Origin: Ignavibacteriaceae bacterium
Lineage (GTDB): Bacteria > Bacteroidota > Ignavibacteria > Ignavibacteriales > Ignavibacteriaceae
Length of the DNA: 64,000 nucleotides
Direction of reading: 5' to 3'
NCBI GenBank assembly: GCA_013360295.1
Contig: JABWCL010000022.1
Location: forward strand, 23,507 to 87,506
The translations under genes and the position numbers were made by a program. This document shows positions 18,046 through 27,759 of this stretch, piece by piece. The notes below the pieces were generated by a model, which saw only the letters and a program-made list of their open reading frames with translations, was not told where the DNA came from and ran no database searches. The number at the start of each line of letters is the position of its first letter. The first letter of the stretch is position 1.

Positions 18046-19827
18046 CTATTTTACTAACTGCATTTTTCTGGTTGAATTAGCACTACCCGCGGTTAACCGA
18101 TAGATATAAATTCCTGAAGGCAAATCACCAGCCTTAAATTCAACCTCATAATTTCCGGCACCCTGTTTCTCATTTACAAGTGTGGCTACCTCGCGTCCTA
18201 ATAAATCGTAAACACGAAGTGAAACCGCCTCGCCGTCAATCTCACCCCCGGCCCCTTTTCCTGCTAATGATAGGGGTGCTGAAGGTACTGAATATTTAAT
18301 AATTGTTGACGGATTAAACGGATTTGGATAATTCTGGTGTAAAACAAAATCATTCGCCATACCTGCATTGACATTAATAATATCTGAATAGGTATAACTC
18401 CCGTCAAAATCTATTTGCTTAATGCGGTATTTGTTATCTCCGTTTGTTGGGTATACATCCGTGAAAAAATAGTTGTTAGGGGTCAAAGAATTTCCCGCCC
18501 CTTTTACTTTTCCCAGGCTTTCCCAATCCTCATTTCTTGGTTCTTCATTCTTGATCCCCCGCGGAACAAATTTTTCAACCTCAAACCCCCTGTTATTCCT
18601 CTCCGTCCCCGTTGACCATCTCAGTTCAACCGCTCCGTCAATATATTGCCCGGAGAAAGATGTAAACTCTACCGGCACTACGCCGAACAGGTTAGCGCGC
18701 TTCCGGAAAATATCACAGACAACAAGCGTGTTTCTTACTCCCCCCGGCGCGTAAAGCACTGTGACATCGCCGTTTCCGCCTGCAACCACAAATGAGGAGT
18801 TTCTCGTTACATATTCGGAGGTGAGATTGTAAACAAGAATAGTATCAGAAAAAACATAATCCTTGCCGTGAATTAAATAAAAACCCCTGCCCGAGGCAGC
18901 CTGGCTGGACTGATAAACGATATATACACGGTTGCTGTCGTCGAAGGCGAAGTTTTGATAACCCGCAGGACGCTGAGCGTTTGGTGTTATGGCGACCGGA
19001 GTTGTGAATGTATTGCCCGTACGATTGGTCAGGTACAGTTTAAGATCGCTTTCGTTCCTGAACAGAATGTATGGAACACCGTTCTTATCAATAGTAAGTT
19101 TCGCGTATGAAATTGCAGCGGTGACCCCCGTCGGGTATTCGGTCATAGTTCCGGTGGAATTATTATAATACTTTAATGCACCCGAAAGGCTGCTTGTGCC
19201 CGATCTTGTTGCAAGATGAACAACGCCCGATGCATCCACGTCAAGCGCGGCTTCAAAGTCACCCCCGGCTTCGGCTGTTGTTAACTGATATTCCGGGGAA
19301 AGGGTGGATGTCCGCAGATCATAATAGCGGTAATAAACATAATCCGTGCCGGTAACGTAAGTGAAATAGACAAAATGCATCACGCTGTCCGGGCCGATCT
19401 TGCTGAACGGTGTTGCTTTATTCAGCCCGCCGGTAGTAATCCAAATTGGCTCGGTGAAATTACCGGAAATATTATTTGTATACTTTATCTGGAAAAGGTT
19501 ACCCGCGTCCCTCCCGGTGAAGCCGATATGCATTTTCCCGTTGCCGTCCATTGAAATAGTGGGATAGTTGTCGGTAACGGCATTGTTGGTTACATTTATA
19601 GTCTGGAACCCGGAAGTTGATTCCTTTGCGTAGTAAATTTCAGTAGTGGCGCTGTTGGTTCCCTGAGATCCGCTGTAAACAACGTGCAGGAATCCGCTGT
19701 TATCAATTACTCCATATTGTCTGTTATTAAAAATGTCATTACGAGCGACAGTATCTTCAATAAACTGAACTGTCTGCGCGTTCATAATTGTGAGAAGGGA
19801 AGAGAGAAAAAGTATAAAGATTTTCAT
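18046..19827 (-). CDS. Exported T9SS type A cargo protein
   Basis: 593 aa: signal peptide (about 1-17), a beta-rich region made of repeated 'dG.hHh.Y' strands (for example NSGFLHVVYSGS, NGKMHIGFTG, SGVVHLATRSG, probably a propeller, residues 20-380), the PVEFTSFSG strand that often precedes the sorting region, and a C-terminal T9SS type A domain starting LHQNYPNPFNPSTIIKYSV. It should cross the outer membrane by the type IX system, whose machinery is not in this window. Two loops near the C-terminus carry in-frame inserts derived from repeats (DNA 18237-18290 and 18522-18560). The enzymatic role is unknown. Confidence 0.85.
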   Translation of the reverse strand: MKIFILFLSSLLTIMNAQTVQFIEDTVARNDIFNNRQYGVIDNSGFLHVVYSGSQGTNSATTEIYYAKESTSGFQTINVTNNAVTDNYPTISMDGNGKMHIGFTGRDAGNLFQIKYTNNISGNFTEPIWITTGGLNKATPFSKIGPDSVMHFVYFTYVTGTDYVYYRYYDLRTSTLSPEYQLTTAEAGGDFEAALDVDASGVVHLATRSGTSSLSGALKYYNNSTGTMTEYPTGVTAAISYAKLTIDKNGVPYILFRNESDLKLYLTNRTGNTFTTPVAITPNAQRPAGYQNFAFDDSNRVYIVYQSSQAASGRGFYLIHGKDYVFSDTILVYNLTSEYVTRNSSFVVAGGNGDVTVLYAPGGVRNTLVVCDIFRKRANLFGVVPVEFTSFSGQYIDGAVELRWSTGTERNNRGFEVEKFVPRGIKNEEPRNEDWESLGKVKGAGNSLTPNNYFFTDVYPTNGDNKYRIKQIDFDGSYTYSDIINVNAGMANDFVLHQNYPNPFNPSTIIKYSVPSAPLSLAGKGAGGEIDGEAVSLRVYDLLGREVATLVNEKQGAGNYEVEFKAGDLPSGIYIYRLTAGSANSTRKMQLVK

Positions 19828-19894
19828 AAAACACTCCGATTAATTATACTAATGTAGTAATTAATATTATTATAGAAAATATTAGTCCAGACTT

Positions 19895-20407
19895 ATGCCG
19901 ATTAAAGCCAAGGAAAAACGTCCGGTCATAAAAACCGATTTTACCACAATGGATATTATCCTTCTGGCGGTTAATATCCTGACCCTGATATTTGTCTGGA
20001 CGTATATCGTCTTTGTTTACAACGAATTAAGTCAAAACATCCCCACACACTTCGGCTTTGACGGCAAGGCGGATGCTACCGGGCCCAGGTCGACGCTTTT
20101 TCTTCTGCCCGCCATTGCGCTGGGTATGAGCATACTCTTATGGGCGATAAGTTTCTATCCGCATACATTTAATTACGCGGTAAAGATCACCGAAGAGAAC
20201 GCGCCTTATCAGTACAGGCTCGGGGTTAATCTTGTAAGATGGACGAGCGTGATTATTTGTCTGCTGTTTACCTATATAACATACATTACCATCAGTACCG
20301 CGAGGGGAGAGAGCGGCGGTTTCGGCGGGTGGTTTATTCCGGGGTTTATGGGAATTACAACGATCATGCTGATAATTTATTTTGTACTCTCCGGAAGGAA
20401 GAAATAA
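19895..20407 (+). CDS. DUF1648 domain membrane protein
   Basis: 170 aa with four hydrophobic helices. The DUF1648 signature is visible after the first helix (LSQNIPTHFGFDGKADATGPRS), as in SdpI-like membrane proteins. It has a hydrophilic N-terminus of about 17 residues and a basic C-terminus. Family roles are mostly unknown; SdpI members give immunity to a toxin, but no toxin gene is adjacent. It is divergent from the T9SS cargo gene, with 67 bp between the start codons. Confidence 0.85.
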   Translation: MPIKAKEKRPVIKTDFTTMDIILLAVNILTLIFVWTYIVFVYNELSQNIPTHFGFDGKADATGPRSTLFLLPAIALGMSILLWAISFYPHTFNYAVKITEENAPYQYRLGVNLVRWTSVIICLLFTYITYITISTARGESGGFGGWFIPGFMGITTIMLIIYFVLSGRKK

Positions 20408-20866
20408 AATTGTTCCCGACGGGAGGAATGCGAATAAATTATATAAACATTGTCAGGGAAGATATTTAAACACAGCGGATTTCCGAGAAGCAGCCGATAA
20501 TATCTATTATCAGATTGACCTTCTGGTGAATCAAACTCCGACCAATGTTACATTCCTCAGGTGTCCTGTAAATATTTGATTTGTATCCGTTACTAAATTA
20601 TCTTTCTGTTTTAAGTCTACTTAAAACATCCGGGTTTTTGTAAAGAATTTTAAGTATACTCAAAAGATTATCAGGGGAGTAAAAGTGCTTTTATCTCTTC
20701 TGGGCGGCGAGAGTACCCGGAACCCAATCTGCTAAATTCATAATGCTCACCGCGGATCTGAAAATACGCCGAGAATTTCCTCACTCACTTATACAGAAAA
20801 TCCCCCAAATATTCAGCTAAATACTTAAATTATCGTATCATTTTTTATAATTTACCGGCAACCAAT
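20408..20866. other. 459-bp spacer with a pair of operator-like inverted repeats
   Basis: No convincing ORF. The notable content is the two inverted repeats at 20609-20626 and 20648-20665 (separate entry). The rest is AT-rich; nothing else recognised. Confidence 0.6.
20609..20665. promoter_or_regulatory. Two related 18-bp inverted repeats, candidate operators
   Basis: TTTTAAGTCTACTTAAAA (20609-20626) and TTTTAAGTATACTCAAAA (20648-20665) share the consensus TTTTAAGTNTACTYAAAA. They start 39 bp apart, about 200-260 bp before the Lon-like gene. The first has perfect 8-bp arms. They resemble binding sites for a dimeric regulator; which one is unknown. Confidence 0.5.
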
Positions 20867-23380
20867 ATGACACTGCAAAAAGCTGAACTCCCCGCCCCGT
20901 TAAAACCGGCAGACTTGCGCTGGAAGTGCAATCCCCAGATATTTGAATTCGAGTCCACACTTGAACTTGATCCCGTGGAGGGGATTGTCGGTCAGGACAG
21001 GGCTCTCAGGGCGATTAAGCTCGGAGTAGATTTGCAGGCGCCCGGGTACAATATTTATATCTCAGGACTTTCAGGCACCGGCAAGGCTACAACGGTCAAA
21101 AAAATGCTGGAAAAGATCAGCGGTAAACCGGTTCAGTTAAGTGATTACGCGTATGTGAATAATTTCAGTGATCCCGACCGCCCCACACTTCTTACTTTTC
21201 CCGCGGGTTTAGCAAAAGAGTTTAAAAAAGATATAGGCTCGCTGATAAAATACCTCCGGGAAAAAGTGCCGCAGGTGCTGGAGTCAGAGACGTATACCGA
21301 TAAAAGAAAACAGGTAATTCAAACTTATTCCAACAAACAGAGTAAACTGGTCGGTACATTTGAAAAACAGCTGGCGGAAAACAATTTTTCGCTCGGGCAG
21401 ATACAGGTTGAAGGAGTGCCCCGCCCCGAAATCTTTCCGGTCATTGGTGAAGAGAGAGTCCCGATTTACGAACTGCAAAAGTTCGTCGGTGAGGGGAAAT
21501 TAACCGAAGAGAACGCGCAGGAATTTATTGATAAATATAACAGTTTTCAGAGTGAGCTGGTTAAGGTTTTCAAACAGGGGATGAAACTCAGCCAGGAAAT
21601 GCAACAAACACTCGCAGAACTTGAACGGGCAGAAGTTGAACTGCTGATCAAATCAACAATAGCACAGGTGAGGGATAAGTATGACGTGCCGAAGGTGGAA
21701 GAGTATTTTAACGGAGTTGAAAACTCCATTCTCGAAAACCTTTCTGTTTTCACGGGTGCAAAACCGGAAGGAGAGCAGACAGCTGAGGGTTTTATTATCG
21801 ACTACTTCCGTGACTATGACGTGAATATAATACTGGATAACTCGAACGCCGCGGAACACCCGGTAATTATCGAGATATCACCATCCTACACCAATCTCTT
21901 CGGGACAATTGAGAAAGTAAGTGACGGCAGGGGCGGATGGTACGCGGACTTTACCAGAATAAAAGCCGGATCTCTCCTTAAAGCTAACGGCGGATACATC
22001 GTCATTAACGTGAATCACCTCTTTGAAGAACCCGGCGTCTGGAAAACACTCAAACGGGTGCTGACTTACAGGAAACTGGAAATTCAGGATTATTATAATT
22101 ACTTCCAGTTCTCTCCGTCCATTTTAAAACCTGAAGCGATTGATATTGACGCGAAAGTTATTCTGACCGGAAGCGCTTACGTTTATCAGCTTCTCGCGGG
22201 TTATGAAGATGACTTTAAAAAGATATTTAAGGTGAAAGCCGATTTCGATTATGAAATTGAGAACACCGGCGACGTGATGGTTGAGTATGCAAGAGTTATT
22301 AAAAAAATGATCGCGCAGGAGAACCTTCTTGAGTTTGACAAAACAGCGATCGCGTACCTGCTTGAGCTTGCAGCCAGATTCGCCGGAAGAAAGAATAAAC
22401 TTACCGCCAGGTTTTCCATTCTCGCGGATTTCGCGCGCGAGGCGGACTTCTGGGCGAAAAGCGAAGAAGCAAAAGTTGTAACGGCAAAGCACGTGGAAAC
22501 CGCTTATGACAGGGCGAGAGAACGGCACTCCCTGATGGAGGATAAGTACGGAGACCTGATTAAAGAGAACACCATATTGATAGATACAACCGGAGCGAAG
22601 GTCGGACAGGTAAACGGGCTCGCGGTTTATGGCGGTGATATTTACGGTTTTGGTAAACCTGCACGCATAACAGCCTCGGCGGCGCTGGGCGGCGGCAATA
22701 TTGTAAACGTTGAGCGTGAATCTGGTTTGAGCGGAAAATCTCACGATAAAGGAATTCATATTATAAGCGGTTACTTTCGCGACAGTTTCGGAAAAAACTT
22801 CCCGCTTTCGTTTACCGCGAACATAGTATTCGAACAATCATACGGCCCAATTGACGGCGACAGCGCTTCCTGCGCGGAAATATTCGCGCTTCTCTCAGCT
22901 CTTTCGGGCATCCCCTTAAAGCAAAACATAGCCGTTACCGGTTCCGTAAACCAGAAAGGGTTTGTTCAGCCAATCGGTGGAGTAAATGAAAAGATAGAGG
23001 GATTCTTCAGCGTGTGCAGAGAGCGCGGTCTGACGGGGGACCAGGGGGTAATAATACCTGTTCAGAACATTAACGATCTAATGCTGAAAGACGAAATTAT
23101 TTCTGCGGTTAAGAAAAGGAAGTTCAGCGTCTATGCCATTACCACAATATCTGAAGGAATAGAGATACTTACAGGCTTTAAAGCCGGAATTCGTCAGTCA
23201 ACCGGAGAATACGCGAAGAATACGGTTTTTGGTAAAGTTGAGTCAAACCTTATTCATATGTATCACAGGAGCAAACATCCATTTCCGCATAAGGAGAAAG
23301 AACCGGCGAAAACTACGGAGAAGGCAAAACAGCCCGCAAAAAAGAAACCGGCCGCAAAACCGGTTAAGAAAAAGAAATAG
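20867..23380 (+). CDS. Lon-like ATP-dependent protease (AAA-S16, YcbZ/LonB-type)
   Basis: 837 aa. Walker A is SGLSGTGKAT (67-74 core). A long helical insertion (about 110-290) interrupts the AAA module. The C-terminal S16 protease domain holds Ser666 in DGDSASCAE and Lys709 in GGVNEKIEG, 43 residues apart as in E. coli Lon (S679/K722). It lacks the N-terminal LON substrate domain, so it belongs to the YcbZ/'LonB-related' group rather than classical LonA. The last 30 residues are a Lys/Pro/Ala-rich tail that may bind nucleic acid (inference). Role: degradation of misfolded or regulatory proteins. Confidence 0.92.
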   Translation: MTLQKAELPAPLKPADLRWKCNPQIFEFESTLELDPVEGIVGQDRALRAIKLGVDLQAPGYNIYISGLSGTGKATTVKKMLEKISGKPVQLSDYAYVNNFSDPDRPTLLTFPAGLAKEFKKDIGSLIKYLREKVPQVLESETYTDKRKQVIQTYSNKQSKLVGTFEKQLAENNFSLGQIQVEGVPRPEIFPVIGEERVPIYELQKFVGEGKLTEENAQEFIDKYNSFQSELVKVFKQGMKLSQEMQQTLAELERAEVELLIKSTIAQVRDKYDVPKVEEYFNGVENSILENLSVFTGAKPEGEQTAEGFIIDYFRDYDVNIILDNSNAAEHPVIIEISPSYTNLFGTIEKVSDGRGGWYADFTRIKAGSLLKANGGYIVINVNHLFEEPGVWKTLKRVLTYRKLEIQDYYNYFQFSPSILKPEAIDIDAKVILTGSAYVYQLLAGYEDDFKKIFKVKADFDYEIENTGDVMVEYARVIKKMIAQENLLEFDKTAIAYLLELAARFAGRKNKLTARFSILADFAREADFWAKSEEAKVVTAKHVETAYDRARERHSLMEDKYGDLIKENTILIDTTGAKVGQVNGLAVYGGDIYGFGKPARITASAALGGGNIVNVERESGLSGKSHDKGIHIISGYFRDSFGKNFPLSFTANIVFEQSYGPIDGDSASCAEIFALLSALSGIPLKQNIAVTGSVNQKGFVQPIGGVNEKIEGFFSVCRERGLTGDQGVIIPVQNINDLMLKDEIISAVKKRKFSVYAITTISEGIEILTGFKAGIRQSTGEYAKNTVFGKVESNLIHMYHRSKHPFPHKEKEPAKTTEKAKQPAKKKPAAKPVKKKK

Positions 23381-23530
23381 TCGGGAGGCCCTTCTTAACC
23401 GGTGGCTTCTGATTGATCCCGTTTGTTAATATTAATTTAACGTCCGGTAAAATTTTTTGTGTTAATAATTTAGTAAATTTACTTGCAGTTGTATTATAAA
23501 TAACTTTTCACCTTTCAACACAGGAAGAGT

Positions 23531-24970
23531 ATGATCCACGATATTAAGAACATTTTCGCGAAGACTAAGATATTATGCACGCTCGGTCCGGCAACATCTA
23601 CAAAATCAGAAATCAAAAAACTGATGGAAGCGGGCGTGGACGGAGTGCGCCTGAACTTTTCTCACGGTGATTATAAATTTTTTGAGAACCTCTTCCTTGA
23701 AATTAATCAGGCGTGCGTGGAAGAACACGCGCCGCTGGCAGTGCTTCTGGACCTGCAGGGGCCAAAGATAAGAATCGGAGAACTGGCGGAACCGGAAATC
23801 GAAATAAATAACGGCGATAAAATTGAGATCACCACGGAAAAAATTCCCGGCACGAAAGAGAAAGTATCCACCTCTTATCTTCCGCTTCCGAAGGATGCTC
23901 AGGTAGGGGATATAATACTGATAGATGACGGCCTGATCAAACTAAAAATTACTGGTAAGAGTGAAGCCTCGGTGTTCTGCGTAGTCGAAAACGGGGGGAA
24001 ACTAAAACCCAAAAAAGGAATGAACCTTCCCGGTATGAAGCTTTCAACAGCGTCTGTTACGGAAAAGGACCTCCGCGATCTTGAATTCGCTCTGCAGCAT
24101 CGTGTTGATTTTATAGCCTTATCATTTGTGAGGCGTGAAAAAGATATTACGGGACTAAGAGACTGGCTTAAAGAGCGCGGTCACTCCATACCGATTATCG
24201 CGAAGATAGAAAAACCGGAAGCAGTTGAAAATTTTGAAGAGATACTTAAAGTGGCTGACGGAATAATGGTCGCGCGCGGTGACCTTGGCGTTGAAATGGA
24301 AGCGCACGAAGTGCCGATAGTGCAGAAGAATATTATTCGCAGATGCAATGAAGTGGGTAAGATGGTAATAACAGCGACCCAGATGCTTGAATCAATGATA
24401 AGCAACCCGATCCCCACCAGGGCAGAGGCATCCGATGTTGCTAACGCAGTCTGGGACGGGACTGATGTAGTGATGCTCAGCGGGGAAACTTCCGTTGGGA
24501 AGTATCCTGTCCGCGCGGCGGAGATAATGAATAATATAATAAAAAATGCGGAGAGAAACCTGCAGTCAAGGCAGGAGGTGCGGTACGAAATACCCGATGC
24601 ACTGAGCGAAAACCTTTTTGATTCTTTCAGCTCGGCAATATGCCAGATGAGCAGGCAGGTAAACGCGAAGGCAATAGTTGTGTTTACAAGCAAGGGAAGA
24701 ACCGCGATAAGCCTCTCTAAGTTCCGCCCTGCCGCGAGGATAATCGCCCTCTCAGACAGTTTTGAAACAATGAACCACCTTTGCCTGAAGTGGGGGGTAA
24801 CGTCAGTGTTCTTTAAGGATATCGCCCACGGAACGGAGGGGGTTGATGAGGCAAAGAAACTGATTCTCCAGTCTGAAAACGTTAAGGAAGGTGACCTTGT
24901 TATCTTTACCGCAGGCGCGCCTTATTCGGAGAAATCACGGGTCAACTGGCTGAAATTTGAAACATTATGA
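23531..24970 (+). CDS. pyk: Pyruvate kinase
   Basis: Final glycolytic step, PEP + ADP to pyruvate + ATP. 479 aa covers the full A, B and C domains. Motifs: TLGPATSTKSEIKKLMEAG, VRLNFSHG, the catalytic Lys region IAKIEKPEA, metal-binding MVARGDLGVEM and TATQMLESM. The allosteric C-domain is present (VNAKAIVVFTSKGRTA). An upstream TAAATTTA box lies at 23474. A monocistronic unit between the Lon-like protease and the convergent receiver-phosphatase gene. Confidence 0.97.
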   Translation: MIHDIKNIFAKTKILCTLGPATSTKSEIKKLMEAGVDGVRLNFSHGDYKFFENLFLEINQACVEEHAPLAVLLDLQGPKIRIGELAEPEIEINNGDKIEITTEKIPGTKEKVSTSYLPLPKDAQVGDIILIDDGLIKLKITGKSEASVFCVVENGGKLKPKKGMNLPGMKLSTASVTEKDLRDLEFALQHRVDFIALSFVRREKDITGLRDWLKERGHSIPIIAKIEKPEAVENFEEILKVADGIMVARGDLGVEMEAHEVPIVQKNIIRRCNEVGKMVITATQMLESMISNPIPTRAEASDVANAVWDGTDVVMLSGETSVGKYPVRAAEIMNNIIKNAERNLQSRQEVRYEIPDALSENLFDSFSSAICQMSRQVNAKAIVVFTSKGRTAISLSKFRPAARIIALSDSFETMNHLCLKWGVTSVFFKDIAHGTEGVDEAKKLILQSENVKEGDLVIFTAGAPYSEKSRVNWLKFETL

Positions 24971-25069
24971 TCTGCAGGCGTTGAGCATCTGAAGATGTTT
25001 TTACGGAGGGGGTTAAAGGATAAGGAGCTGACAGAGTAAATTATTCTGCCGGGACAATCCTCCGGGCAC

Positions 25070-26278
25070 TCATACTTTTTCTATTATCAGCGCGGAAATA
25101 TCATCTTCAAATTCCGATGCGTGTTTGAAGCCTATCACTGCATTTTTGATTTCGTCAAGAAGCGCCGGAGAATTAATATTTCTTTTATCTCTAAGAAAAT
25201 CCTTAAAGCGGTCGAATCCAAAGACTTCATCATTTTCCCTTATACATTCAGTAATGCCATCCGAATAAAGAATAAGCCTGTCACCCGCTGACAGCGTGAA
25301 CTCTGCCTCTTCAAAGTTTGTTTCCGAAAGAAGTGCTATCGCGGAACCCTTGATATCAATGAACTCAACATTGCCGTCGTTTTTTAATATTATCGGCATA
25401 GTGTGTCCTGCCCGTGAGAGCTTAATTTTATCAGTCTCCGGATCAATGATGCCATATATAATGGTGAAGTATTGCATCGAATCGTGACTCTTGAAGAAAT
25501 GCTCATTCAGTTTTTTGAAGAGCATCGCGGGAGATGAAACAAGCAGCGAGGACTCACCTGAATCGAAACGGGTAAAAATTGCATTCTCGGTTGAGTACGG
25601 AGCGAGTATGTTGTTAAGAGTAAAGGAAAGCATTGAAGAAGAAACGCCGTGCCCGGCTACATCAAGCAGAAAGAAAACTATCTTGCCGTCATCAAGCAGG
25701 TAGTAGTTAAAAATATCACCCGCCAGTTGTTTGGTGGGGATAAGGAACCAGTTGAATTTATAGCTGCCGTACTGCACGTTATTGGGAGGGAGAAGTTCGT
25801 TTTGCAGCGCCGCGGCTGTGTCTATATCCTTTTGAATGATTGAGAGGGCGTGTTCAAGTTGTTTCTTGGCGTCGGAAAGATGCAGGTTTTGCTCTGCGAG
25901 TTTCTTTTCGAGGTCCAGAATTCTTTCTCCCGCTCGTATCCTTACGCGCAGTTCGTGGGTATTAAATGGTTTTACCACGTAATCATCAGCGCCTGCCTCG
26001 AGCCCTTCGATCATCTCATTCTTTCCGCTCTTCGCCGTCAGTATAATAATGTAAATATAACGGTCAAGATTCAGTGACCGGATTGCCTTTACAAGTTCCT
26101 TGCCGTTCATAACTGGCATTTCCCAGTCTGTAAGTACAAAACTTACATCCGAAGAAGTTAGTATATCAAGTGCTTCTTTGCCGTTTGAGGCGGCAATCAC
26201 TTCGTGGCCCGAACGGCTCAACAGGCTTTCGAGCATCACGATGGTTTCCGGCATATCATCCGCGATAAGTATCTTCAT
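25070..26278 (-). CDS. Response regulator with PP2C (SpoIIE/RsbU-type) phosphatase output
   Basis: 402 aa. The receiver domain is residues 1-120, with acidic pocket D7/D8, phosphoacceptor D51 (LTDWEMPVMNG) and K103 (VVKPF). A coiled-coil linker spans about 118-160. The C-terminal SpoIIE-type PP2C domain is 175-400 (LDVAGHGVSSSMLSF, AGHTMPIIL, LYSDGITE). Typical partner-switching output: phosphorylation would control dephosphorylation of an anti-sigma antagonist. No histidine kinase or anti-sigma factor gene is adjacent, so partners are unknown. Single gene, convergent with pyk. Confidence 0.92.
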   Translation of the reverse strand: MKILIADDMPETIVMLESLLSRSGHEVIAASNGKEALDILTSSDVSFVLTDWEMPVMNGKELVKAIRSLNLDRYIYIIILTAKSGKNEMIEGLEAGADDYVVKPFNTHELRVRIRAGERILDLEKKLAEQNLHLSDAKKQLEHALSIIQKDIDTAAALQNELLPPNNVQYGSYKFNWFLIPTKQLAGDIFNYYLLDDGKIVFFLLDVAGHGVSSSMLSFTLNNILAPYSTENAIFTRFDSGESSLLVSSPAMLFKKLNEHFFKSHDSMQYFTIIYGIIDPETDKIKLSRAGHTMPIILKNDGNVEFIDIKGSAIALLSETNFEEAEFTLSAGDRLILYSDGITECIRENDEVFGFDRFKDFLRDKRNINSPALLDEIKNAVIGFKHASEFEDDISALIIEKV

Positions 26279-26410
26279 TTTACGCCGTTTAATTTATTTG
26301 GGTATATAGCTGAAAAATATAATTAAATCTAATGCGGTGAAATTTACGAAATTTGTTCATTATTAGATATATTAAAGCCCCCATTTATATTTTATCAGAA
26401 AGGTGTTACT

Positions 26411-27052
26411 ATGAAAATCGGAATACTCGGCTCGGGTATGGTAGGCAAAGTTTTATCAAAAGGCTTTTTAGGCCTTGGGTATGAAGTTATGACGGGATCC
26501 CGGAATCCCTCTAAACTGGAGCAATGGCATAAAGAGATGAATAACCCCAAATTATCTGTCGGGACGTTTGCCGAAACCGCTTCATTCGGCGGGGTGGTTG
26601 TGTTGGCGACCCACGGCACCGCAACCGTCGATGTGTTAAATCAATCCGGAAAGGAAAACTTCACCGGAAAAACGGTAATTGACGTTACCAATCCGCTCGA
26701 TTTTTCAACAGGCAAACCGGTGTTCGCGGCGGCTTTAGGCAATTCACTTGGCGAACAGATACAAAACGCCATCCCGGAGGCTAAAGTGGTGAAGGCGTTT
26801 AATATCGTGAATTGTAATATTATGATCAACGCGAAGATGCAGGAGGGTCAGCCCGATATGTTTATCGCCGGAAACGATAAAGATGCCAAGGACTGGGTTG
26901 GCAAGCTAGCACTCGACTGGGGCTGGAATTCCTGCATTGATCTTGGCGGAATAGAAGAGTCTTACTGGCTCGAGACTTTCGCGATGCTGTGGATCAAATT
27001 CGGCGCCGCTAATAACCATTGGACCCACGCGTTCAAATTACTGAAGAAATAA
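26411..27052 (+). CDS. NAD(P)-binding oxidoreductase, NADPH-F420 reductase-like
   Basis: 213 aa with an N-terminal Rossmann motif GILGSGMVGKVLSKGF and downstream DVTNPLDF. It belongs to the family named for F420-dependent NADP reductase, which also covers many enzymes in organisms without F420. No F420 synthesis gene is seen, so the true redox partner is open. First gene of a tight plus-strand cluster (26411-29689); the SDR gene follows after 7 bp. Confidence 0.85.
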   Translation: MKIGILGSGMVGKVLSKGFLGLGYEVMTGSRNPSKLEQWHKEMNNPKLSVGTFAETASFGGVVVLATHGTATVDVLNQSGKENFTGKTVIDVTNPLDFSTGKPVFAAALGNSLGEQIQNAIPEAKVVKAFNIVNCNIMINAKMQEGQPDMFIAGNDKDAKDWVGKLALDWGWNSCIDLGGIEESYWLETFAMLWIKFGAANNHWTHAFKLLKK

Positions 27053-27059
27053 ACAGCGG

Positions 27060-27740
27060 ATGCAAAAGAAAATAATACTTGTGACGGGCGCCAACAGAGG
27101 GATAGGAAAAGAGATATGCCGTCAGCTTGCGGAGAGCGACGCGTCCGTGCTCCTTTCGGCGCGGGACTTTATCAAAGCCAAAGGCGCCGCTTCGGAGATG
27201 AAAGGGCGCGTTACTCCCGTTCAGCTGGATGTAACCTCGCCGGAAAGCGCGGAAAATGTTGTTAATACAATTAAAAATGAATTCGGGCGGCTTGACGTAC
27301 TGATAAATAATGCCGGCATTATCGGGAAAAAACCGCTGGCCGAATGCGCCGTTGATGACCTGAAGGAAGTATTTGAGGTGAATTATTTTGGTGCGGTCAG
27401 ACTAACCAAAGCCTGCCTCCCTTTATTAAAACAATCGCAGGGGTCCATTATAAATATATCAAGCGGTATGGGCGCCCTGGGTGATCTGACCGGAGGTTAC
27501 GGACCCTACCGCCTTTCCAAGGCCCACCTTAATGCATACACTATCCTGCTTGCTAATGAACTAAGAGGCAGCGGTGTGCGGGCAAATGCTGTTTGTCCCG
27601 GCTGGGTGAAAACGGAAATGGGGGGAGCCGGTGCCACAAGGACTGTGGAAAAAGGAGCTGAAACTCCTGTGTGGCTTGCGCTTGAGGATAAAGAAATAAC
27701 AGGTAAATTTATTCGTGACAAAAAAATAATTTCCTGGTAA
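27060..27740 (+). CDS. Short-chain dehydrogenase/reductase
   Basis: 226-aa classical SDR: nucleotide-binding TGANRGIGKEI, NNAGIIGKKP, catalytic Ser in IINISSGMG and YRLSK (YxxxK) and CPGWVKTEM. Cytoplasmic NAD(P)H oxidoreductase, carbonyl-reductase-like. The operon context (F420-reductase-like protein, aldo/keto reductase) suggests detoxification of reactive carbonyls, but the substrate is not readable. Start 7 bp after the preceding stop. Confidence 0.92.
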   Translation: MQKKIILVTGANRGIGKEICRQLAESDASVLLSARDFIKAKGAASEMKGRVTPVQLDVTSPESAENVVNTIKNEFGRLDVLINNAGIIGKKPLAECAVDDLKEVFEVNYFGAVRLTKACLPLLKQSQGSIINISSGMGALGDLTGGYGPYRLSKAHLNAYTILLANELRGSGVRANAVCPGWVKTEMGGAGATRTVEKGAETPVWLALEDKEITGKFIRDKKIISW

Positions 27741-27759
27741 ACAGATTAAGAAAGGTAAT

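Noticed and set aside
22124..22837. 237-codon antisense frame inside the Lon-like gene
   Set aside because: Shadow of a strong coding region, with no motifs of its own.
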